NCBI GenBank assembly: GCA_039545355.1
Contig: BCJJ01000015.1
Coordinates: 186,001-250,000 of the forward strand
Direction of reading: 5' to 3'
From: Trichosporon coremiiforme
Taxonomy: Eukaryota; Basidiomycota; Tremellomycetes; Trichosporonales; Trichosporonaceae
Length of the DNA stretch: 64,000 nucleotides
Part shown: positions 1-10,825 of the stretch, piece by piece
Position numbering within the stretch: the first letter of the stretch is position 1
How the letters are laid out: each line of letters begins with the position of its first letter
Notes under the pieces: generated by a model
Seen by the model: only the letters and a program-made list of their open reading frames with translations
Told to the model about the DNA's origin: nothing
Databases searched by the model: none
Translations under genes and position numbers: made by a program

Positions 1-751
1 AGCCTCCATGGTACTCGCGAAACGTGTCCCGCTAGCGTGTCGAGCCCCGCTCACGCCGTCGATCGCAGAGTCTCGACGGGGGGCGGGGGGTCGGGGGAGG
101 GGGGTGAGCATCGAGAAGTCGCCGCACCGAGGCACGCGCGGTCATGTGACCTCTACCAAGCATCGACAACGTGCACCAACGTGCGTCGCAGAGTGTATCA
201 CAGTGCACACTGCACACCGAGGCGCGGCGTCCGCTGGCCGAGCCCGCTGGTGCCGTTGCCGGACACGGATACCGGATGTACCAAAGGCTGCCGCGCTCGG
301 GGCTCCTCCCTGCCGCTGGCGCGTCGGCGTCAGCCACACAGCTTGCCCTACTGCCCCCCCCCCTCCTATCGCCTGCGTTGGGGAGATAATGTTCGCGCGG
401 GTCGGAGCTGCCGCTGCTGCGCTACAATCGCTGACGCAGACTCGCACGCGCAGACGAGCCAGACGAGAGGTCGTCACTGACAGGGCAGTTACCGAGTGAC
501 CTCTGACCTCCCCCACTGTCAGCAACCCTACATCGCAGCTCATCCTCATAATTGTGGCCAACGCCTCTTGACAATATCCTGAGCTAGTTCCTGAACCTTA
601 GATTGCATATACAATGATTACCTGATTACCTGATTGCCAGTCCTATCTGAAGCTGGGGGATGCGGGGGAGGGAGCGTCACCTTCCAGTCACCAAGGGGCG
701 ATGGCGGTGACAGCCCCCAGTGAAGGGAGTGTCTATGAACTCTACAACAAA
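1..751. other. Intergenic / window edge, no gene supported
   Basis: Open frames of 70-160 codons exist on both strands, but they overlap one another, lack splice signals of the kind seen in the real genes, and resemble no family I know. The stretch lies downstream of the permease stop codon. I see no RNA gene or repeat here. Confidence 0.6.
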
Positions 752-2591
752 CTACATGCTCTCGGGGGGACCCACGTACACCCTCCGCGCGTAGACGAGG
801 TACCACACAGATGCGATTGTGATGAAGCCCGCAAGCACGACGGAGGAGTAGTTCATCGTCTCGGGGAGCACAGGGATGGCGGCGGGCATGGAGAAGACGA
901 CGAGGGCGAACGGCGCCCAAACCATGACGACGAGGTTGCAGATGAGGCCGACGGTCTTGCGGGAGAACGGCGCCTGCATGACCTGCTTGCGCTTGTTAAG
1001 CAGCGAGAGCAAGATAGGCAGCGCGTAAGCGGCCATGAAGGCGTTGACGGCAGTGGAGACGAAGGAGTTGAACGCGGTGGAGCTGCCAAGGTCGATGAGG
1101 CAGAGCAGTGCCTGGATGACGAGACACAGGCAGATCGCCTGCGGCACGTTGCCGCCCTTGGTGACCTTGGACCAGATGCGGGAGCCGGGCACGGCATGGT
1201 CGCGCGAGAAGGAGAAGAGCTGGCGCGAGGCGGTGGCATTGATGCCGACGAGACAGTTGAAACCGATGTAGAACAGGCCGAACATCATGCAGATCGCGCC
1301 GACGTCGTTGCCAATGATCAGCTTGTACGCCCAGGGCAAGACGATGCCGTTCGCTGCTTGTTAGATTACATGACGGCGCGTGATGAGACTCACGTGCTTC
1401 CAGGAGAACCTCGGACGAGGGCATCGTGAACGTGAGCGGGATCAGGAACGCCCACGAGATCAGGAGCGAAGCCGGCAGCATCGTGTACGAGACCGCGCGG
1501 GGCACGGTGACTGCCGGGTTGTGCACCTCCTCAGTCATGGCGAGGACGAAGCCGGGCGCGGCGTTCGAGTACGCGGCGGGCAGGAAACCGATGAAGAACG
1601 TCCAGCCCGAACCCCAGCCAGAGTACTGCGGATCATAGTGCGTGAACGCATACTTGGCGCTGTTGCGGCCGGCCTTGGCACGGATGGGGAGGACGATAAG
1701 GTGTGCGAGGGAATAGATCCACGAGATGTACGTGTTGGCAAGCTCGAGGAAGAGCAGGCACTTGGGACCGATGAGGAGGGGAACTGAGGCCGCGAGGAGC
1801 AGGGCGTACGCTATCAGGACGTAGACCCATTGCGGAGGCGACCACTCGGGATGGACAATATTGGCGGTAGCTACAATGTGCTGCGACATGCCGAAGGCGA
1901 CCGAGGTCGTCGTCAGGAGCACCGCGGTCAGGAGCAGCCAGCCGTTGATGTACGAAAGAATCTTGCGGAAGCGCTTGGGAGCAAGCTGATATGTCCAGTA
2001 GTAGGCGCCGGCTGCTGTGGGCCATCGCGAGGCCAGCTCGCCGAGAGAGAAAGCAACAGTCCACTGGAGAACAGTGACGATGAGTGCACCCCAGATCATC
2101 GTCAGAGGTCCTCCGCCAATGATGGAGGTAGCGAGGGCTGTTCCAGCTCCATAGTTGACGGCCATACTGTACCGTTAGCTTCTCTATGCGTGGGGCTGCG
2201 ACGGAGTCGGCAGCGAACGAGAAAGTGTGATGTAATGGAGGTCGTAATCCACCGATGTGCCACTCGTCACTGATCCTCCACCATTCGGGGCCACGGGCGT
2301 GACGAAGCTATGATGCACAGAGCTCATGCGTGCGGGCACGTTCGGCAACATTCTCCTTCCATGTCGCTTCTAACAATGTACCCACCAAGTCAGACTCATG
2401 AACAGCGTCTCCTTGAAACCACGCGTACGGTGAAGCTGCTGCGAGTAACCAAGCTCGTGGAGCCCCTCGTCGCCCTCGAGCTCGTCATTGGCGAGGACGA
2501 CGGTGACATTGCCCTCCTCTTTGATTGCCGACGGAGTGGGAGTGGTGGCGATGTCTTCCTTGCTTATGGATTCGGTAGCGTAGACTGTCAT
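752..2591 (-). CDS. Amino-acid/GABA-type permease (APC superfamily)
   Basis: Predicted plasma-membrane transporter of the amino acid–polyamine–choline family, GABA/choline permease branch, 526 aa with about 12 hydrophobic helices. Exons on the minus strand are 2591-2386, 2166-1394 and 1353-752; the introns are 219 and 40 nt, and exon lengths sum to a whole number of codons. Supporting features are the short hydrophilic N-terminus followed by ELGYSQQLHR, the helix-1 to helix-2 stretch with an IIGGGPLTMIWG loop, then AGAYYWTYQLAP, SNAAPGFVLAMTEEVHNP (conserved acidic TEE after helix 6) and a late VGINATASRQLFSFSRD segment typical of fungal family members. The start ATG at 2591 opens the only in-frame N-terminal exon. 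It is divergent from the dioxygenase gene at 3648, so the 1.06-kb gap probably serves both promoters. The substrate (GABA, choline, polyamine or an amino acid) cannot be decided from sequence. Confidence 0.9.
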
Positions 2592-3647
2592 GGTGATGGG
2601 GGCGAACGTGAGATGGAGCTGAAGGCCAATGTTCTCGCTTGGATGATATACATTGTTCTGACCGCGAGCATGACGAGCGATGCGCCCAATGTCTCAGCCT
2701 GCGCAATCATCTATTGGGGGCCTTCCGTTATCCGCGCTATCCGTGCAATCGCTTCTGGGAATGCAGCTCCAATGGCATATCGCTTGATGGTCAGGGGGGC
2801 TCCAGCAAAGGAGGCTGGCTTGTGGCTCCCACTTTACATCCCAAGGTCCCGGGTCCGGGTGGAGGGTGTGTCACTTGAGATGCTCAAGCCCGATGCTTCA
2901 ATCGATACCCGCAGCGCCCGTGCCGCTTGGCCGGACTGGAACCTGAGATCTCGTCACTCATACATGATAAGGGAATGGGATGAGGCGGTTGCAAGGGGTT
3001 TAATCAGGCGGTGTTCCTTGGCCGGTACCTTGCCCACTATTTTCCCCACGACCACCCGCCTGATTGCGGCTGTGGGGTCGTGGGGACCCCCTCTCTAGCG
3101 GCGGTCGCCTGCAGTCACCTGCTTCGGAATAGCGGATGACAGACCGACAAACATGCGTAAGAATAGCATATCAGGAACTTGGGATATCGGCACTGTTAGG
3201 CGAGACAGGCTGCAGGGACCGCTCGTCAAGTCAGACGAGCATTGACGAAACCAAGACGAAACTGACGAAATTGACGGCGACCTCGTCAACCGTCAAGCGC
3301 CACCTTCTCTCGTCTCGGCCCGTCAATCTCGTCACTGGCTCATACCCGTCTCGTCTCAATCGTCTGCACGGTATCGGTGCACGGCGCTTATCACCCCACA
3401 TTCCCCACACCTATGCTCCGTGCGGGAGTCGCGGCGCCGAGCGCATCGGCGGGATGACATGCTGCAACTGCGCCGCTCGGCGGCTCGGCGGGCACCAACA
3501 TGCCAAGTTCACACGGTCCATCATTGACGAGGTTCTATATATAATCAGCTGACTCTTGAGCTCTGAGATCCTCATCACGCAACAAGCTCTCCAAGCTCGC
3601 CTCCCCAAGCCTCTTCCATCTCATCGACTCAATCGGATTCAGCAACA
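2592..3647. promoter_or_regulatory. Shared divergent promoter region with inverted repeats and TGACG-like cluster
   Basis: This 1.06-kb gap lies between two divergently read genes. It contains two perfect 10-bp inverted repeat pairs in crossed order (3002-3011 with 3056-3065, and 3044-3053 with 3076-3085). A cluster of TGACG/CGTCA-type words runs from about 3221 to 3370 and includes a perfect 7-bp-arm palindrome (3221-3240). A TATA-like run sits at 3536-3545. A 262-codon open frame (2310-3098, plus strand) overlaps exon 1 of the permease in antisense and is not convincing as a gene. Confidence 0.6.
3536..3545 (+). promoter_or_regulatory. TATA-box-like element
   Basis: The run TATATATAAT lies 103 bp before the ATG at 3648, a plausible distance for a core promoter with a leader of a few tens of bases. 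It is the clearest TATA-like element I noticed before any gene in the window. Its position before an intronless, strongly codon-biased gene suggests regulated, high-level expression. That is inference. Confidence 0.5.
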
Positions 3648-4655
3648 ATGACGCGCTGCCACCCCTACACGCTCGAGGACATCTGCATCGACGCCAAGGC
3701 GCCGCAGGAGGAGATCAACGCTCTGATCGGCAAGATGGGCGCCATCGTTCTCAAGGGTCTTCTCAGCAAGGACGAGGTCGACCAGATGCTGTCCGACTTC
3801 CAGCCGCACCTCGACGCTTTGGGCCCCTCGGGCAACCGCGAGCAGTGGGACGGATCCTTCTTCCCTCCCACCTCTAAGAAGGTCCCCGGCCTTCTCGGCA
3901 AGTCGGACGCGTACGTGCACAGCATGGCGCTGAACCCTGTCCTGAACGGCATCGCGGACCACGCTCTCACGCGCCGCACCAAGACGACCATGTCGAACCC
4001 GGAGCGCTTCTGGTCGACCTGCCGCCCGCAGCTCAACGTCACCGGTGTCCTTGAGGTCAACCCGGGCGGCAAGGCGCAGGACCTCCACCGCGACGACGCC
4101 ATCTACCACGACCCCATCAGGGGCTCGGACGTCTGGGACCCGAAGCAGGAGAAGTCGATCCTCGCCCTCGCTGCACTCACCCGCGTCACCCCCGAGAACG
4201 GCGGTACCCTCATCGTCCCCGGCTCCCACATCCGTAGCGATGACCTCCCGCCGCCCACGTACGACGACGCCATCAGCGTCTCGGCCGAGCCCGGAGACTG
4301 CGTCGTCATCCTCTGCTCGGTCTACCACGCCGGCGGCGCGAACAAGCTTGAGGTCGGAGAGCCCAACTCTATCCGCACGCTCGCGCTCTGCGGCTGGTCC
4401 TGCGGTTACCTTAAGCAGGAGGAGAACCAGTACCTCCAGCTCACCAAGGAGCAGGTCATGCGCCTCCCCGTCGCCGCCCAGCGCCTCGCGGGATGGGAGG
4501 TCTCCCTGCCCTACCTCGGATACGTCAACTGGGAGCACCCCCTTCTCACCCTCGGCCACCCCCGGAGCAAGGTGCCCCAGCTCGACGACCTGTTCTACGA
4601 CAAGGACCAGTCCGACGAGCGCAAGCCCTTCATTCCCTCCGTTCTCTCGTGCTAG
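3648..4655 (+). CDS. Phytanoyl-CoA dioxygenase (PhyH) family protein
   Basis: Fe(II)/2-oxoglutarate-dependent oxygenase of the PhyH family, 335 aa, in a single exon. The facial triad is visible: LHRDDA gives His147 and Asp149, and VYHAGG gives His227. Arg243 (SIRTLA) is placed to bind the 2-oxoglutarate carboxylate. NGGTLIVPGSH precedes the distal histidine, as usual in the family. The ATG at 3648 lies in an ACAATG context about 100 bp after a TATA-like run. Codons end mostly in C or G and the gene lacks introns, which is rare in this window. No peroxisomal signal is obvious (C-terminus VLSC), so it is unlikely to be the classical phytanic-acid enzyme. Fungal relatives act in secondary metabolism or on unknown substrates. 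The Zn2Cys6 regulator downstream is convergent and could control it. Confidence 0.9.
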   Translation: MTRCHPYTLEDICIDAKAPQEEINALIGKMGAIVLKGLLSKDEVDQMLSDFQPHLDALGPSGNREQWDGSFFPPTSKKVPGLLGKSDAYVHSMALNPVLNGIADHALTRRTKTTMSNPERFWSTCRPQLNVTGVLEVNPGGKAQDLHRDDAIYHDPIRGSDVWDPKQEKSILALAALTRVTPENGGTLIVPGSHIRSDDLPPPTYDDAISVSAEPGDCVVILCSVYHAGGANKLEVGEPNSIRTLALCGWSCGYLKQEENQYLQLTKEQVMRLPVAAQRLAGWEVSLPYLGYVNWEHPLLTLGHPRSKVPQLDDLFYDKDQSDERKPFIPSVLSC

Positions 4656-5067
4656 AAAATTGTCCATAGCAGTTAATTCCAGATCCCCTTCAGTTGTAGC
4701 ATGTTTCCCTTCTGCATTGGTTTCAAGTCTACTTCGGTTGCAATGGTTGCTCGGCGTTTGGTGAGGTGTAAGAAGAGGCGTCAACTGAAGGACGCCCCGT
4801 TTTCCTGGCCAAAACCCTTCTTTGCCGGAGCACCTCTGCTCCATGATCCGTGCTGCTTCCCGGGGCATTGGTCGCTGACGCCACCGCGTACCCACCGATC
4901 AGCACTTCAGCGATCGGCACTTCCGATCCGGGTCGTATCTGGCGACACTAGAGGCCTCCGGCGAATGATGAGTACGAGGCGTCAGCAACACGGCACCACC
5001 CTGGCGCCTCAAGTGGGTTTCGAGTCATTGACTGTCACAGCGACGAGCCATGTTACAACAAAGCAAA
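4656..5067. other. Convergent 3' intergenic spacer
   Basis: This 412-bp space lies between the stop codons of two genes read toward each other. It presumably holds both 3' untranslated regions. I see no open frame with coding character, no RNA gene and no clear repeat. Confidence 0.6.
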
Positions 5068-6948
5068 CTACAGAATAAGCATATGCGAGTTCGCGTTCCA
5101 AGTGTCCGTCATGCGGACGTCCTCTCCGTTCTCCATCCGCCGCCAGCAGTCGTGCACAATCTGGTTGTCAGCGATTGTCCGGGTAAACCATCCCAACCCA
5201 AACCCACCTCTTCCATACGGTACACCTCCTGGAGGCAGCTCGTGAGGCGGACAAAGTCGATGATGGTTTGCAGGCGCTCGCGCTCCTCGGGCGGAATGAG
5301 GCCAGCGGCAACAATGATGGGGTAGTTGAGGTTGATCATGGATCCGGTGCGGACAGACACCTCGACGAGTAATTCGACGATGGCCGCGGCACTGGCCTGG
5401 ATACGCTCGTCATCGCGGGAGCGGCCGAGCGCGATGCGGCGCAGGTGACAGATGAGCGCGTGCCGGATCAGCAGGTCGCCGAACTGGACACGCGTCGGCG
5501 CCGTCGTGCTGTATATTGTCGCCAGCGTGTCCGTCTCGAGCTCCTCGTTCAGCGCCCGGCATGCGCGCACGTATGCGCCGTCGCTCTCCGCATCGCTTGC
5601 GATACTCCCTGGCGTACCGTACGGCTTGTGCGCGAGCAGCGTCGCCAGCTGCGCGACTGTCGACAGGATCTTGAGACTGAATCCGAAGTCGGCGTGCACC
5701 ACCTGCTGCGCGCACGTCACGTCCTCGATCCACCGCGTGTGGCCGGGCGCAAGCATGAGCGGCTCGACGTTCGTCGTCAGAGCCGCGAACGTGTCGTACA
5801 CCGTCAGATACACCAGATGGTCCTCGAGGATGCTGTTGCCGAGCAGGGCTGCGCGGTCGTTCTCGAGCAGCCGCTGTGGTCCACCAGTGTGGATGAGGTA
5901 CTCGCGCAGTAGCTGGTGCGTCTTGTTCCATTCCGGGTCGCCGCTAGCGCACTGTATGTCAGCTGCTACTCCCAGCTGCTGACTCACATCACGCATCAGG
6001 AACAGCTCGAAGAGAATACACATCGTCTCGGGGTCGTTGAGAGCCGTTCCTCGGACCGCGCCGACGATGACGGATGCGGCATCGGAGGCTAGTTGCCGCG
6101 AAGCTGCGAACATCTCGGCATGCGCGGCCGTCGGCTGCATCTGCGAGAACGCGCGCTTGACGGCGCCCAGGCTCCTTGTCGCGCTGACGAGCGCGTTCGC
6201 GAGCGCCGCGTGTCCAGTTGCCTGTCGACCCGCAGCGGAGGGGTTGAACTCTCCCGACGCCGAGACGAACATCTGCGCCTCCCACAATTTGGCAAGCACA
6301 CGGTCGGAGCGCGCGCGGGCTCCGGGTTTCGTCGGTCGCACGTTGAGCTGTCGTCAGCACCGAACGGAGTGGATGACTCACGAGTCCCGGCTCGGCGAGG
6401 AACGATATCCCGTCCAAGAACAGAGCGATAAGGTCCTGGCCCTGCAGCGGCATCGCGGGCGGCGGTCGCACACTGAGAGCTCGCGAGCCCTGTGATCGCC
6501 GCTGGGCAATCTTGGACGACGACAGTGATGGTGGTGGAGCCGAAGGCTTACTCCGAGGTGCTGGGCTCGCGGTCGCTTTCGGGTAGACGCATTGTCGTTC
6601 GGGGTTGCGCCTGCAGCGCGTGCATATCGGCTTTTTGTCAGCGATGACTAAGACGAGACATACCTTGGCCTCATCGCACTTGACGCGCTTGCCGCGACAC
6701 GTGAAGCAGCCTGTTCTCGTTCTCGGACCGTTTTTCCCAAGCGATGGCGTTTCTCTCACTGACGGGCCCGGCACCTCCGGCTTGAGCTGTATCGGCGTCG
6801 CTGACCGGCCAGGAAGAGAGGCAACGCGCTGCGCGATCTGCTCGGCCAGGGTCGCGATCTGCTGATGCGACCAGGCTGTCGAAGAGCAGTCGCTGCACGA
6901 GAGATGGACGTGGACCTGCCCGCCGGCGAGGACGACGGAGGACGACAT
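5068..6948 (-). CDS. Zn(2)-Cys(6) fungal transcription factor
   Basis: Predicted nuclear regulator of 576 aa. Exons on the minus strand are 6948-6664, 6630-6382, 6347-5988, 5951-5208 and 5160-5068; the four introns are 33, 34, 36 and 47 nt. The zinc cluster occupies about residues 81-109 with spacing C-x2-C-x6-C-x6-C-x2-C-x7-C and is correct only if the 33-nt intron inside it is removed. A proline/serine linker and a long helical middle region follow, as in fungal-type regulators. Splicing the last intron replaces a read-through tail with EIVHDCWRRMENGE, similar to the EVWRRMDAGE-type ends of tremellomycete regulators (from memory). The first and third introns are multiples of three with no stop, so unspliced reading would insert residues silently, including inside the DNA-binding domain. 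It is convergent with the PhyH gene. Target genes are unknown. Confidence 0.88.
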
Positions 6949-7808
6949 GTCGGCGGGTACAGCTGAGTGGCGTCAGAAAGAGAGCGATATCAAAGAACGG
7001 TGACAAGCACTACGCTCAGCTGCACCGCTGAGTGGGGGACAGGGCCGAGGGCCGCGTGCCTGGGTTCCGATATATGAGTCGGTCATATCCAGAGATTACA
7101 GCGCCAGTCTCCCGAACACCCTTTTGCTGCGTCCTGGAAAGTATTTTTGGTCTTTTCCGAATCCGAGCTTCCCATGTTCCTCGCTGCTGACGGGATCGCT
7201 GATCCCCAGCCTTGTCTACAACAACACATTCGCTTGTTGGGAAGGTCGCCGAGGCAGAAGTGTCGCCTCCTTATAGCCGGGACTGAAGCTCTGTCCCTGA
7301 CGGGCTCGCGGCCCCGCAAAAGCGAGCGAGTCGGAGTCGTTCCAGTTACGACCTCGGTCGCATGACTTGACATCACGCGACTCCTTCCCATGACTACAAG
7401 CACTGCTTGCTCCATATGCTCCCAAACGCGGTCAGGGACTGCTGACGAATCGTCGACTACGAGACAAACAAACAGGTGACCCCCGAGAAGTCGGTCGCAT
7501 AACGCCGTCGTCCTGTGGAAAGCATCCAATAACGGGCGAGGTATCTCAGATCCCTGCAAGGGCTTGCCCCACTCGACGGAGACGGCGGCGTCGGTGAGCC
7601 CCAAGGCTTCGGAGCGAGTGAGCGTGGGGCAGAGGAGGGAACTGATCAGAGCCGCGGTACTGCGGGACACTGACCAATGCCGAGCACTGAGGGCCCCGAT
7701 ATCCACCACGGGTGCATCGGCTAGCTACAGGTTTCTAAAGCATCCCGACGTCCTCGTACAACATGCTACGCACCCACAGGAAACTGATCTCCCATGCCGG
7801 CTCCGCGC
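6949..7808. other. Intergenic region with one doubtful ORF
   Basis: This 860-bp space lies between the transcription-factor start and the glycoprotein stop. Apart from the minus-strand open frame at 7083-7709, listed separately, I see no RNA gene, repeat or promoter element worth naming. Confidence 0.5.
7083..7709 (-). CDS. Doubtful ORF, hypothetical 208-aa protein
   Basis: An uninterrupted 208-codon frame on the minus strand that I do not recognise. The first half (about residues 1-115) has a protein-like composition with helix-compatible stretches such as EIPRPLLDAFHRTTALCDRL. The second half is rich in Arg, Ser and Cys and looks non-coding. It lies head-to-tail with the glycoprotein gene and close upstream of the transcription-factor start. 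It could be the remnant of a gene, a gene with an unrecognised intron near residue 115, or chance. Confidence 0.3.
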   Translation of the reverse strand: MVDIGALSARHWSVSRSTAALISSLLCPTLTRSEALGLTDAAVSVEWGKPLQGSEIPRPLLDAFHRTTALCDRLLGGHLFVCLVVDDSSAVPDRVWEHMEQAVLVVMGRSRVMSSHATEVVTGTTPTRSLLRGREPVRDRASVPAIRRRHFCLGDLPNKRMCCCRQGWGSAIPSAARNMGSSDSEKTKNTFQDAAKGCSGDWRCNLWI

Positions 7809-9400
7809 CTACTTGCTATCGCGTCGCCATGGAGCGTCCTGCCAGCCCTGGTCAATCGGCGCGGCGGCAACCGGATTCGGCTGCGGCATCTCCATCAGCG
7901 GAATCTGCTCCGGCTCGTCTGCGACTCTCCACGGCCTGGGCCAGCTGGGTCGCTGGACCGTCGGTTCGGGCTTTGACACATCCTCCTGCCTCTCCTCAAT
8001 TTCTACCCTTTCCTCTTCCTGCACCGGCACCGCAACGGGCACAGGCACAGGCGCCGAGTCCCTCCCCGTCGCCGTATCCCTCAGGTTCGACCACACTGTG
8101 AGCGCGGCGACGACGAAGCGGTCCTTGGCGGTCTGGAGCGCCCCGGCGGGAGTATGCGGCTGTGCTTCGGGAAGCGGCATGGGGTAGGGCGTCACGACTG
8201 GACCGTCTACCAGCCAGTGCGGGCCGCGGTCCTCCTCAATCTCGCGCTGGACGAGGCGTCTCTGTGCCTGGCGGCCGAGAAGCCAGACGATGGCACAGAG
8301 GGCCGCGAGCGCAACGCTGCCACCCAGTACGCCGCCGACGATGGCGCCGACGTTCGTTCGCCCTTTCTTCTCAGACTCCGGCACGTGCTCGAGGAGCCTG
8401 AAGCCCGAGTCGTAGAACGCCACGCTGTGCAGCGCCACTGGGCCCCCGGAGGCGAAGAGTGTAGCGGTGTATTCGAGTCTGGGGTCGAGGGTCGCGAACC
8501 ATGCTCGCTCTGTCGTGTATCGCTCTCCGCTGAGGTCGATACGGCCAGAGCTGGGGATGGAGGGACTCAACCTGACATCCAAAATGCCGAAACCGGGACC
8601 ACGGGTCACGTTCAGACTGATCCAGGAGCTGTTCTGAGGAGTGCGGAACACAACCTGTCCACCCGGAGGAAGGACGATACTGTCCGCTCCTGCCGGCGAG
8701 ACCAGGCGCGATAGGCGCGCGTCGCCGATCTCGATCGCGTACCCACTCGTCGGGAGCCAGTGGTCCCGGTTGCCAGAAGCGTACTCGAATGGGGAGCGCA
8801 GACTGTCGCCGTCGAGCAGCCGCCAGCTCGTCACGTTGACGGCGTTCATGTTCTGGCTTGGGGTCAGCAAGGTCGGAAGTGGAGGGCTTACGCGGCCGTC
8901 GCCATTCGCGTCGTCACGTCGATCTTCCGGATGACGGTTGACAGCCCAGCATGTACTGTAAGAGAGCTTGCCCCCCAATAACCGTCGGCCAGGCCGATGA
9001 CGCCGCTCGAGGACGAAGCACGGTTTGGGACGTCGAAGCCGTTACGTGTGAAGTGGAGGGCGCCGCGCGCCACGCTGGAGTTGCCTAGCTCGCCGTAGAC
9101 GTACACCGTCCCCACCAGGGCGGTGATGTTAAGGGTGGCGGTCTGGTTTACGGCTAGCAAAGACAGAGCGCCGTCTAGGGTACTGTTCGCGACTGCCCCG
9201 TTGGTAGCTGTGTTGTTCATACTGGTTTGGTTCGCAGTGTCGTACGTCGCCGCCCAACCTGTCCGCGGAAAGGAGGCGATGGAGAGCGAGACGTTGAACT
9301 CGAGTGTCGGCCAGCCATCTGTTGATGATTCATCGCGTGTTACGAAGGAATGTGTGAGGGCAAGTGAAAGTGCTGGTAGGCACAGAACGAATAGCAACAT
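7809..9400 (-). CDS. Secreted/membrane-anchored glycoprotein, hypothetical
   Basis: A 518-aa type I membrane protein. Exons on the minus strand are 9400-8892 and 8856-7809, with a 35-nt intron. An N-terminal signal peptide (LLFVLCLPALSLA) precedes a lumenal or extracellular region with many N-glycosylation sequons (NVS, NQT, NNT, NST, NIT, NSS, NVT). A single membrane helix follows (about 20 residues around VGAIVGGVLGGSVALAALCA, preceded by KKGRTN), then a cytoplasmic tail of about 180 residues rich in Pro, Glu and Val. This layout matches the many fungal proteins that pair a beta-sandwich-like ectodomain with a single helix. I recognise no catalytic domain. It may act in the cell wall or as a surface sensor, which is inference from architecture only. 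Confidence 0.8.
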
Positions 9401-10825
9401 GTCAGGTGTGGAGTGTTAGTCGACAAGGGATGTACGTTTTCATGACGACGCACACTCACAGCGCCAGACCGCATCGCACCGCCGGCTTGCTTCTCAATCT
9501 TGTCTGTCAGGCCAGTGCACATCCGGCGGAGAGAAGCCTTCGCGGCGTCCGTGCTTCGATTTGGACGTGCAACAGTCGCCAGTGAGGGTGGTCGCAGGAA
9601 GCCGGAGCCAGGGCAACCGTGCGCGGATGAGTCATGGCCCTGTCATCCGCTGAGCGAAGTTCGACCACGGCTCTTCAGAGAGTCTCCACAGCATACTTGG
9701 CCATCACAGCCAGTGCACGCCATCTGCCAGCCCCTAAACACATGCACACTGAACACGCGGCGTTGATCGCCGTGATTTGCAGGCACCGAGTGTGATCTGC
9801 CCACCTTGATCTTATCTCGGATCAATGTCGGGTAACGCCGCTGATCCCCAGCTCGGGGCGCCATGTTTGCAACGCGCTCCTTGATCGTTGTTTGAGGCTG
9901 CAAGCGCTGCTGCGATTCGTCGTTGATACTTTGTGACTCACGAAGTGACTTCACGAGCTGCATGCAACTTGGGATGGCCTCTGAGGAGTCGGCTCATTAA
10001 CGCGTTCGTCGCCGAAGTCCGACTTGCCGAAGCGCACTTGACCTCTACTAGTCCCCGAACAGACTCAAGCGACCCGCACCGAACGTTGAGATCAGTTTGA
10101 ATGCACTCCGCCATTGGCCGGGCATCCCATGTGGACTGCAGACAAGCAAAGTTGCTGGATCGATCGGTGCTAGGCACGAGATAACCTCTCCACGGTATCG
10201 GCTCCTGAACCCCACGCGGCACGCCGGCGCGGGACGACGCCATGTGTAGCGCGTTCGAGCGTGGGGTTTGCGGGGCCTGCCGCTGGCTACTAGGGCCGTG
10301 ACACGACCAGCCGAAGGATGCAGCCTTGATGTGCTGAGCGGGGGTGGCAACTCGGTCAACTCGGGCACCATCACCTTCCCAATCGGCACTAGGGGCATAA
10401 TAACCCGCGTTAGACCGCTTGTTCATGTTGGATCCGGCTCCCACCGCCCGTCCCACCACAGCACCTGGCGCATGGCGCACCTCAGCAGCGCGCGTCAGCC
10501 ATACCACCATTTCGAAACCGCACTCCACCCCGCCAGCTTAAGAGCCTGCCTGACCCGGCGGTCGACATCCTCGACACCAGCGCGCCAGCGACCGCACCAA
10601 AATAACGCATCCTCACCACCAGCTAGCAGCCTAGTAGACTGCAGGCGCTCTTCATCGGGTACACTACCGGGTCTGCACGCTTTGCGACGCCGTGCTGATA
10701 TAACGTCTCCGGCGTTACATCTTCCGGGTCCCAACCTCCTCCTCCTCCTCCTCCTCCTCTTCTCGTCTCCTGGCTCCTGCACTTCCTCACTTCTTTCAGC
10801 CGCGACACCGACGACCTCGACCAAA
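9401..10825. other. Divergent intergenic region
   Basis: A 1.4-kb gap between two genes read away from each other. A CTC-repeat pyrimidine tract (about 10736-10765) lies 60-90 bp before the ATG at 10826, as expected for a fungal core promoter. Overlapping open frames on both strands show no recognisable domain. I see no RNA gene or mobile element. Confidence 0.55.

Noticed and set aside
2310..3098. 262-codon plus-strand open frame
   Set aside because: It overlaps exon 1 and the promoter of the permease in antisense, has no domain, and runs through both inverted-repeat pairs.
3639..4895. 418-codon minus-strand open frame opposite the dioxygenase gene
   Set aside because: It is the antisense shadow of a strongly codon-biased gene; its sequence is Val/Glu/Arg-rich without any domain.
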